DNA of 5,848 bases. Origin: Planctomicrobium sp. (lineage in GTDB: Bacteria; Planctomycetota; Planctomycetia; Planctomycetales; Planctomycetaceae). Numbering within the stretch: the stretch's first letter is position 1; each line of letters opens with the position of its first letter. The DNA lies in assembly GCA_018659505.1 (NCBI GenBank), contig JABJMI010000772.1, forward strand, positions 1 to 5,848. Reading direction: 5' to 3'. Positions 1 through 5,848 of this stretch are shown here, piece after piece. The notes beneath the pieces are model-generated. The model had not been told where the DNA came from, did no database searches, and was given only the letters and a program-made list of their open reading frames with translations. The position numbers were made by a program, and so were the translations under genes.

Positions 1-39
1 AAAAAATCAAAAGAGCAAGTTAATATTCGTGAGTCCACT

Positions 40-2253
40 CTAAGCGAGTCCAGCGAGTTTCCTGCCGATCCAGAAGACGGATAGCAAAACAATCAAAACG
101 CCTCCCCAGGCGGGGTGGCTCCAGAGGCGGAAGCGGCGGATGATGGGTTCGGGTTCGGGGAGGTCTGCGATTTCGTTGACGAGGTCTTCGATCTCGGAAG
201 TTGAAACGAGGCGTCCGCGGCTGACGGTGGCGATCTCTTTGAGGACGTCGTAACGCGCCGGTTCGCCGATTCGTTCTCTTTCTAAGCCTTGGACTGCGAT
301 TGTTGTTTCTAGCTGCGCTCCGGTTTCAACACATTTTGTCACTAGCTCATACTGACCACCTTCTTCAGGAACAAAAGTCCCTGTGAACAAGCCCCACGAA
401 TCTTCACCAGCGGGGGCAAGAGTCAACGCATCGGTTTGACCGGAAGGAGAAGTGATTTGCGTGATGACGGTTCCGTTACGGAGTGGTTCACCGCTGGTAC
501 TCATGACGTTAGCGTTGAGTGTTAAAACATTATCCGCTTCAGGTCGATCGGGTGAATAGAACAGACGCATCGATTCGCCCTGTGACATGTTCCGCTGATA
601 CGCCATCCAGCGAACAACTTGTCCCCAGAAGCGGTAGTGGTACAAGTCTTCAACACCTTTTCTCCAACGCCAAGCTCCGTCTGTTCCCATGAAGAGGACT
701 TTCCCAGTCCCTGATGTTCGTGTGACGATGAGAGGAACTCGACCAAAACGGGAGGATTCCGTCTCATGGACTGCCAGAACTTGCCCACCGATTTTGGCTC
801 GTAATGCTCCTGCATACCATTGGAATCCGGGGAGATTCTTCCAGACCCGTTCGTTCTCACGTTCTTCCATTTCGAGGCGTGTTAACAGACTGCGACGACC
901 AGATTCTGTCAGCGTAAATCGAGAAGCGTGTGGCGAACCATACCCTTTCGGCACGGCAGCATCGGTGATGACCGGATAGAGTTCTTCGAGTTCGGTTGTT
1001 AGTAGTGTTGATTGTTTTCCACGGAATCCCGGTAGAAAGACAAGTCCGCCAGCATGGTTACGGACAAGTTGTCGTAAGTGCTCGACATGCTCAAGGTTTA
1101 GTTGTTTCGGCTCGATGCCGACATCACCGAGAAAGACAACATCATATTCGAAGAGGTCTTTCTCTGAAGGAAATTCTTCGATGTAGCCACGTCCGCCGCC
1201 GACATCATCGAGATCAGGATGGAAGAGCAAGCAGTTGACATCCACTCCGGGGTCGCGCTCTAACGCATTTCGCAGATACCGATATTCCCAGCGAGGATAA
1301 GATTCGACAACCAGAACTTTCAAAGTTTCGCTTTTAATGGTGATGGGAAACTTGAGTTCGTTGTTCTCGGGGTTGATCTCTCCATCGTCGACAGGAATTT
1401 TGATCGTCAAATCGTATTCGCCCACTTTCTCTGGGAACCAATTGATCGTGTCTCGCACTTGTCCCATTCCGGGGACTCGAATTGTCTTCTCAATATTTTG
1501 CCCCCGAGTTCCTGAGAGCGTGATCTTGATTTCCCGGTCCCGCGGTAACCAACTCAGAACCTGAAACGGAATCCTGAGCGTCTTGCCAGCGATTCCAAAT
1601 GTCGGAGCATCCATACTGGCGAGTTCGACGTCGGGCAATCTTTCTTCGCTGCCGATCCCGACGGTATAAATCGGGATGTTCTTCATCCGCAAATCTGTTG
1701 CAGCTGCTGAAGGAGTATTCCCAGTATTCCAGTCGCCATCGGACAGAAGTACGACACCACGCAAATTGCCGTGTCGCTCAATCGTCTTGCTGAGAGCTAA
1801 ATCGATATCGGTTCCTTTAGAAGGAGTCGACATCTCTGATGAGAAGGGTTCAAAGACGACGTCCAGATTCTTGGTCGCCGGTTTCCATAGCTCGGGGAGT
1901 TCTGGGTTTTCGTCTGTTCCGACAACACCAGTGAGTGATTCAACTGTTTTGAGTCTGGTCTTCGGGACCGCTGCCGGTTGCAACGGGTCAACAACATCCT
2001 GCGTTTTCATACTCCCAGAAGTGTCGTAAAGAACAACGAGAGTCGGTCTCTCTTGAGGTTTGAATTCTTGAGTCAGTTCTGGTTGATTAAGAGTAAGGAC
2101 AGCGAGAAACACAAGTGCGAAACGTAACAATTCCAACAGTCCCACTGAGCGACCATAACCGCTGCGTTTCCAACTAATCCAACAGCAGATCGCAGCCACA
2201 ACCAAGACAGTCGCGGAAAGGAGTAGCGTTGTTGTTGTCCAGTAAAAAGTCAT
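40..2253 (-). CDS. Membrane-anchored VWA protein with a glutamine-amidotransferase-like domain
   Basis: This 737-residue protein is probably a periplasm-facing partner of the MoxR/DUF58 system; its ligand is unknown. Two membrane helices lie at about 8-26 and 38-57, joined by a basic loop (WKRSGYGR) that should be cytoplasmic. A VWA domain follows at about 70-205, with a full MIDAS: DTSGSM at 77-82, T148 in GTDIDLAL, and D172 in LLSDGDWN. Residues 210-307 look like a beta-sandwich ending in NPENN (294-298). Residues 310-550 resemble the class I GATase-like fold found in planctomycete VWA proteins (VLVVESYPRWEYRYL, then LPGFRGK, then FMGTDGAWRWR). The nucleophilic cysteine expected at the elbow is absent. 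A second beta-rich segment (about 565-655) precedes a PEPEP linker and a last helix at 716-734. The start is supported because the first helix follows it at once, but no Shine-Dalgarno sequence precedes it. Stop is TAG. Domain identities are by recognition, not by search. Confidence 0.9.
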   Translation of the reverse strand: MTFYWTTTTLLLSATVLVVAAICCWISWKRSGYGRSVGLLELLRFALVFLAVLTLNQPELTQEFKPQERPTLVVLYDTSGSMKTQDVVDPLQPAAVPKTRLKTVESLTGVVGTDENPELPELWKPATKNLDVVFEPFSSEMSTPSKGTDIDLALSKTIERHGNLRGVVLLSDGDWNTGNTPSAAATDLRMKNIPIYTVGIGSEERLPDVELASMDAPTFGIAGKTLRIPFQVLSWLPRDREIKITLSGTRGQNIEKTIRVPGMGQVRDTINWFPEKVGEYDLTIKIPVDDGEINPENNELKFPITIKSETLKVLVVESYPRWEYRYLRNALERDPGVDVNCLLFHPDLDDVGGGRGYIEEFPSEKDLFEYDVVFLGDVGIEPKQLNLEHVEHLRQLVRNHAGGLVFLPGFRGKQSTLLTTELEELYPVITDAAVPKGYGSPHASRFTLTESGRRSLLTRLEMEERENERVWKNLPGFQWYAGALRAKIGGQVLAVHETESSRFGRVPLIVTRTSGTGKVLFMGTDGAWRWRKGVEDLYHYRFWGQVVRWMAYQRNMSQGESMRLFYSPDRPEADNVLTLNANVMSTSGEPLRNGTVITQITSPSGQTDALTLAPAGEDSWGLFTGTFVPEEGGQYELVTKCVETGAQLETTIAVQGLERERIGEPARYDVLKEIATVSRGRLVSTSEIEDLVNEIADLPEPEPIIRRFRLWSHPAWGGVLIVLLSVFWIGRKLAGLA

Positions 2254-2256
2254 TTT

Positions 2257-2291
2257 GAAGAAGGAATTAGGAGTTGGGAATTAGGAATTAG
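2257..2291. repeat. Five in-phase heptamer repeats (consensus GARTTRG)
   Basis: Five 7-bp units run head to tail on the + strand: GAAGAAG, GAATTAG, GAGTTGG, GAATTAG, GAATTAG. Three are identical, one differs at two positions, and the unit nearest the gene is the most diverged (two mismatches). On the coding (minus) strand the tract reads as CTAATTC-type units and ends three bases before the ATG at 2253, so it fills the position where a ribosome binding site would be. It is pyrimidine-rich there and cannot act as a Shine-Dalgarno sequence. Short tandem heptamers of this kind are known in filamentous cyanobacteria. Whether this genome carries other copies cannot be seen here. Confidence 0.8.
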
Positions 2292-2303
2292 AGATCTGTT
2301 TAG

Positions 2304-2324
2304 CTGCACACATATTGTGTGCAG
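2304..2324 (-). promoter_or_regulatory. Perfect 9-bp hairpin abutting the BatA-like stop codon
   Basis: The arms are CTGCACACA (2304-2312) and TGTGTGCAG (2316-2324), separated by a 3-base loop, with no mismatch. The hairpin begins at the base immediately after the TGA stop of the BatA-like gene (2325-2327). No T-run follows on either strand, so it does not fit a classical intrinsic terminator. It may be an mRNA stability or processing element, a weak attenuator between the two membrane-protein genes, or a binding site for a dimeric protein. The structure is seen directly; the role is inferred. Confidence 0.6.
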
Positions 2325-4337
2325 TCAAGAATTGGTATTCGATGCCATGGCAACTTTGGGAATTTCTTGTCGATCTGGAATACACAACAGTGCTTCCAGT
2401 AAGAGAGCACCTATCATAATGATTAAAAAGGTTCGCCACACTTCACTAGCGAGAGCCATCGCGCTGCCGGCTTCATCATTGATTTTTGTATAGTTCACAC
2501 CGTTCAAAGCGGTTGCGAGTGATTCATCATCGACGATGATCGCGGTGTCTTCTGATTCTGGTCGGTTGATCGCATGGACGATATCTTCATCATCAGTATA
2601 GAGTCCGGGATTGATTCCTCTTTGTGAAAGCAGTTCGTCTGCTGAAAGTTCATCTAATGGACGCCAGTCGGCGGCGACTTGATTGCTGACTTGTCCCGCA
2701 GCGTGTTGTTGAGCGGAACCGAGCGCCGCTGCCCCTCGGGCGAGAGCTCGGTGAATCATGATGTACAGTACAATTCCATTCTTAGTCAAATTTGAATGTG
2801 ATGAAACCGGCAACGTGGAACAGAAATAAACAGCTCCTTGCTCCGCCGACCTTCGCAGTAGAACCGGGACACTCTCAGCGAATTGTGCCAGGAGCGTCGA
2901 TTCAGAATGATTCAACGAACAGTATTGTGACACTTCAATCTGTCCGACTGGAAGTGGAGACCCACTCAGTGTATTCGAGAGCAATCCCGAGTCTGTCCTC
3001 CAGCGTTGAACGGTTAAAGTGTCTTGTTGTTGATTGATCCAGTCGCCCCAGCTGACTTCCATGAAAGAAGTCTCATCAGGTGATTCTGGTGGGAAGAAAA
3101 TCACTGTCCGCCCGGACTGAACAAAGTCCTCAACTTGCTTGGCGAGAACATCAGTTGGGAGTGGTGCATGCCAGAGAATCAGTCCTGCTTCTTTCCATGG
3201 AAGTGTGGCAGCGGCGTTTACTCCGACAGTTTCAACTGAATAAGTCAGGCTGTTATCGACTCCGTTAGCTGCAACGATTTCGAGAAGTTCTGACATCTCA
3301 TCATCGTCCGACACGATCACAGTTTTCTGCGCTGCAGGTTCCGAATACACAAAACGAAAAATGTTATCTGCCGGGTTCGCATCGCCGGGGAGTTCGACTC
3401 TTCCCCAACCGCTTTTCGATTCACTGGCAATTGGAATCGTATGACCATTACGAACAACTTCGGAGCCTGTCATTTCAACTTCGAGAGTTGTTCGAGCACC
3501 GTTCAGAACAATATTGACGGGAATGACATGCGTCTCTTCCAGGGGAGAACTTCGCGTCAATGTAATATCCATGACCAGCTCTGCACCCGCTGCTGATTCT
3601 CGACGATGAACTCCACTAACCCTAACTGAGAGATTGTCGTCAGCGACATTGGCGTAGTTGAGCAGATAAAGTCGCGTCCCTTCGCGGTCCGTCAACTGCT
3701 TTTGAATCGTCTGCCAACGACCACCGGATGGATTCCAATCAGATTGTCGTAAGTCTGAACAGATCCAAACATCTGTGCGCCCCGTCTCGTTGGTCACAAT
3801 GTATTCCGTGACCTGTTCTAGCAAAGACGGAATGTCTGCTGCGGTTGCAGATGGTCCTGTTTCGGGAAGTTCATTCAGTTCCGCTGCTGAACCAATCACT
3901 TTTGGTTCGGAACTTGTACTTTCGAAAAGGACTAACTGTGTATTTCGTCCGGTGTTTTGAATTAAGTCCGAAAGTTTTTGAAGTGCTGTCTCACGTTTTG
4001 ATTGTGTACTGCCAGCTCCTTGTTCCTGCATACTGGCAGAACGATCCAACACGATGATTGTTGTGTCTGGCGTGCTGCCTGCCGTAAAACCGAGCCAGCC
4101 TCCTGCCATCGGTCGACTGATAGCGAAGATCAATCCCGCAATCGCCAGCATACGCATCAACATGATCAACAAGTACCGCAGACGTGCCATTCCTTTTGAC
4201 ATCCGTTTCGCCTGCAACAGAAACATAGTCGCAGCCCATTTGATCGTTTTATGGCGATTTTGATTGATCAAATGAATCAAAATCGGCAGTGCGATCAGCG
4301 GTAGTGCGAACAATAATAACGGTTGCAGAAATGTCAT
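2325..4337 (-). CDS. BatA-like membrane protein with aerotolerance-regulator N-terminal and VWA domains
   Basis: This 670-residue protein opens with the BatA/aerotolerance-regulator N-terminal signature: a hydrophobic helix at about 4-24 beginning MTFLQPLLLFALPL, then PILIHLINQNRHK, a basic cytoplasmic loop, and a second helix at about 56-73. The VWA domain (about 92-230) carries the MIDAS motif DRSASM at 98-103 and a later aspartate in WICSDLRQSDW (D195); T165 is a candidate for the middle MIDAS residue. Residues 235-332 look like a beta-sandwich ending in NPADN (321-325). Residues 337-515 look like a divergent Rossmann or GATase-like domain (KTVIVSDDDE, GLILWHAPLP, RTVIFFPPES) with no recognisable catalytic triad. 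A final helix spans about 636-653. The charge pattern puts the large domains in the periplasm. The start is set by the family's usual N-terminus; no Shine-Dalgarno is visible. The gene lies 72 nt after DUF58 and ends in TGA. Bat proteins were first linked to aerotolerance in Bacteroides; that role is not shown here. Confidence 0.9.
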   Translation of the reverse strand: MTFLQPLLLFALPLIALPILIHLINQNRHKTIKWAATMFLLQAKRMSKGMARLRYLLIMLMRMLAIAGLIFAISRPMAGGWLGFTAGSTPDTTIIVLDRSASMQEQGAGSTQSKRETALQKLSDLIQNTGRNTQLVLFESTSSEPKVIGSAAELNELPETGPSATAADIPSLLEQVTEYIVTNETGRTDVWICSDLRQSDWNPSGGRWQTIQKQLTDREGTRLYLLNYANVADDNLSVRVSGVHRRESAAGAELVMDITLTRSSPLEETHVIPVNIVLNGARTTLEVEMTGSEVVRNGHTIPIASESKSGWGRVELPGDANPADNIFRFVYSEPAAQKTVIVSDDDEMSELLEIVAANGVDNSLTYSVETVGVNAAATLPWKEAGLILWHAPLPTDVLAKQVEDFVQSGRTVIFFPPESPDETSFMEVSWGDWINQQQDTLTVQRWRTDSGLLSNTLSGSPLPVGQIEVSQYCSLNHSESTLLAQFAESVPVLLRRSAEQGAVYFCSTLPVSSHSNLTKNGIVLYIMIHRALARGAAALGSAQQHAAGQVSNQVAADWRPLDELSADELLSQRGINPGLYTDDEDIVHAINRPESEDTAIIVDDESLATALNGVNYTKINDEAGSAMALASEVWRTFLIIMIGALLLEALLCIPDRQEIPKVAMASNTNS

Positions 4338-4409
4338 GAATGGTGTGCTGAGATCAATTGTTGATTGTTTACAGTTCTTGTTTCGCGATGCACTTCAAAT
4401 GCGTGTAAT

Positions 4410-5303
4410 CTATTTCTTTCGTGCTAACAAAAAGTTCGCCAGCACTTCTTCGTGATCTTGTTCAATACCGACTCGTCGATAATCAACGACGGAGTCTTTC
4501 ATGATTTGGTTCAAGCTTTCTAGGTATTGTTGAACGGCCGCCCGGTACTGCTTGGCGATCGTTGTTGGATCGACAAGCATCGGGGCGGCGCCTTCCAGGT
4601 CGACGAACCTGACGGGGCGGTCAAACTGAAAATCGATTTCGTTCTGTTCCAGCAAATGAAAGACAGCGACGTCATGTTTGCGATAACGTAAATGCTGAAA
4701 GCAGGATTTCAATGTTTCTGGATCGAGAAATAAGTCGGAGATAATGACAACCAAGGCTCGTTGCGCGATCTTCTCCGCTGCTTGATGTAAAGCCTCTGCG
4801 AGACCAGTTTCACCTTCTCCTTCCATGTCTCCCAATTCATCAAGAACGAAGCGTAGATGCGCTCCACTTCTTTTTGGTGGAATCTCTTTCGTGAATTCAG
4901 TACCCGCTGCGTAGAGTCCGACTGCGTCGCCTTGAAACGCAGCCAGATAGGCGAGAGTCCCAGCGAGTTGCCGAGCGTAGTCGATTTTACGTTTGCCAAC
5001 TTCTTCCGAACCATCGATTCCGAAATTCATCGACCCACTGACATCAACGATCAGGCAAAGCCTGAGATTCGTGTCGGCCTCGTATTCTTTAATATAGAAG
5101 CGGTCACTCCTCCCCCAGGCACGCCAATCGAGACGACGTGTGTCATCGCCGGGGACATATTTACGATATTCCGAGAACTCAAGGCTTGATCCGCGCGTTG
5201 GGCTGCGATGCCGACCCGAGACGTTGCCGATCATCGGCGTTCTCGCATCGAGTGGCAGACCGGAGAGTCGCGAGACGACTTTAGGATCAATGAAATCACG
5301 CAT
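4410..5303 (-). CDS. DUF58 domain protein (soluble VWA-like partner of MoxR)
   Basis: At 297 residues this is close to the usual length of the short, soluble DUF58 proteins encoded directly after MoxR. Family hallmarks are clear: the N-terminal FIDPKVVSRLSGL (4-16), GRHRSPTRGSS (30-40), and the core YVPGDD...LDWRAWGRSDRFYIKEYE (49-75). A VWA-type domain follows, with MIDAS residues D87, S89 and S91 in DVSGSM, T166 in GETGLAEAL, and D190 in VIISDLF. No signal peptide or membrane helix is seen, so it should be cytoplasmic. By family precedent it is probably a client or adaptor of the MoxR ATPase; no enzymatic activity is implied. The start at 5303 gives the standard family N-terminus, though the preceding bases (AAATTCCC on the coding strand) hold no Shine-Dalgarno. 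It follows the MoxR gene by 50 nt and ends in TAG. Confidence 0.93.
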   Translation of the reverse strand: MRDFIDPKVVSRLSGLPLDARTPMIGNVSGRHRSPTRGSSLEFSEYRKYVPGDDTRRLDWRAWGRSDRFYIKEYEADTNLRLCLIVDVSGSMNFGIDGSEEVGKRKIDYARQLAGTLAYLAAFQGDAVGLYAAGTEFTKEIPPKRSGAHLRFVLDELGDMEGEGETGLAEALHQAAEKIAQRALVVIISDLFLDPETLKSCFQHLRYRKHDVAVFHLLEQNEIDFQFDRPVRFVDLEGAAPMLVDPTTIAKQYRAAVQQYLESLNQIMKDSVVDYRRVGIEQDHEEVLANFLLARKK

Positions 5304-5353
5304 GGGAATTTACTGCAAAGAAGGGTGAATAGGTTTGAGTTTTCACGACGATA

Positions 5354-5848
5354 TTATCGTCCGGCATTCTCTGCATTCAATTCATCGACGAGTCTTTTAA
5401 CGACATCGTTACTGCGGATTCCTTCAGATTCTGCGTTGAAGTTGGTGAGGACTCGGTGAGAGAGAACTGGCTCCGCCACAGCTAAGACATCTTCAAGGCG
5501 AGCCATGTAACTCCCGTGGAGTGCGGCGTGAGATTTCGCTCCCAAGATGAGGTATTGAACTGCACGAGGTCCGGCGCCCCAGGCTACGAGTGGCTTTAGC
5601 CAATCGGGACACTCTTCATGATTCGGACGAGTTCTACGCACGAGATCGACTGCGAATTCATAAATGTGCTGCGGAACGGGAACTCTACGGACGAGACTTT
5701 GAAAACGAATCACTGATTCAGAATCAAGAATTGACGTCAACGGCGGCAGACTTCCGCCAGTGGTTGTGCGCGCGATTTCGATCTCTTCCAGTCGTGATGG
5801 ATAATCAACGTTGATCAAAAACATGAAGCGATCAAGTTGAGCTTCAGG
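5354..5848 (-). CDS. MoxR-family AAA+ ATPase, C-terminal half (5' end outside window)
   Basis: The reading frame is open to the right edge, so the gene continues beyond it. The visible 164 residues begin PEAQLDRFMF, the highly conserved MoxR stretch after sensor 1, whose arginine is a likely arginine finger. An ATG at 5824 inside this motif is not the real start. Next come DYPSRLEE and the helical lid domain with the sensor 2 motif WGAGPRA (visible residues 90-96), then LAVAEPVLSHRVLTNFNAESEGI, typical of the MoxR C-terminus. The Walker A and B motifs lie off the window. MoxR proteins are usually about 320-350 residues, so roughly half is present. They hydrolyse ATP to remodel or mature VWA-domain partners, here presumably the DUF58 protein and the two membrane VWA proteins downstream. 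Stop is TAA at 5354-5356. Confidence 0.95.
   Translation of the reverse strand, partial: PEAQLDRFMFLINVDYPSRLEEIEIARTTTGGSLPPLTSILDSESVIRFQSLVRRVPVPQHIYEFAVDLVRRTRPNHEECPDWLKPLVAWGAGPRAVQYLILGAKSHAALHGSYMARLEDVLAVAEPVLSHRVLTNFNAESEGIRSNDVVKRLVDELNAENAGR

Noticed and set aside
1..39. A-rich left end (T-rich on the coding strand) after the last stop codon, as a possible terminator
   Set aside because: The T-rich end is there on the minus strand, but no stem of useful length precedes it, and the window edge cuts the region.
31..52. Short direct repeat GAGTCCA at 31-37 and 46-52
   Set aside because: Only 7 bases, two copies, one of them inside the coding sequence; chance is enough.
144..160. 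Tandem GGGTTC repeat
   Set aside because: It encodes the Pro-Glu linker (PEPEP) before the last membrane helix; explained by protein low complexity.
689..2029. Several plus-strand open frames (for example 689-979 and 1676-2029)
   Set aside because: They lie opposite a well-supported gene with recognisable domains and their translations show no family features; they are shadows of the minus-strand coding sequence.
1069..3753. Eleven-base match TTGTCGTAAGT near 1069 and 3743
   Set aside because: Both copies are inside coding sequence and encode Leu-Arg-Gln runs; no further extension or other copies seen.
4353..4365. Inverted repeat ATCAA-ttg-TTGAT in the gap before the BatA-like gene
   Set aside because: The 5-bp AT-rich arms are too short to separate from background, with no supporting promoter or terminator features.
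5304..5353. Possible internal promoter between MoxR and DUF58 genes
   Set aside because: No paired -35/-10 elements could be picked out with confidence in 50 bases.

Overview
The window holds four genes, all on the minus strand and read from high to low coordinates. In order they are the 3' half of a MoxR-type AAA+ ATPase gene (cut by the right edge), a DUF58 protein, a BatA-like membrane protein with a von Willebrand factor A (VWA) domain, and a second membrane VWA protein with a glutamine-amidotransferase-like (GATase-like) domain. The set, its order and the protein architectures are typical of Planctomycetes (Planctomycetota). Moderate GC and starts without Shine-Dalgarno sequences fit that group. 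The phylum is an inference from family resemblance; the genus cannot be fixed from this window.

Layout: 5848-5354 MoxR C-terminal half; 50-nt gap; 5303-4410 DUF58; 72-nt gap; 4337-2325 BatA-like; 71-nt gap containing a perfect hairpin and a heptamer repeat tract; 2253-40 VWA/GATase-like protein. Positions 1-39 are non-coding: AT-rich, with no convincing terminator. No RNA gene, insertion sequence, CRISPR array or tRNA was seen, and no stretch longer than 300 bases lacks a gene.

How the genes probably work together (inference from families): MoxR ATPases act as chaperone-like machines on VWA proteins encoded beside them. The DUF58 protein has no membrane segment and should sit in the cytoplasm with MoxR. 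The two large proteins share one plan: two N-terminal membrane helices, a VWA domain with a metal-ion-dependent adhesion site (MIDAS), a beta-sandwich ending in a matching Asn-Pro motif, a GATase-like fold, and a C-terminal membrane helix. By the positive-inside rule their large domains face the periplasm. The cassette therefore looks like a trans-envelope system with a cytoplasmic ATPase/VWA pair and a periplasmic VWA pair. Its substrate is not known.

This cassette type is known by gene content but poorly understood. The less ordinary signals are the in-phase heptamer repeats directly before the last start codon, the hairpin abutting the preceding stop codon, and the parallel architecture of the two membrane proteins.
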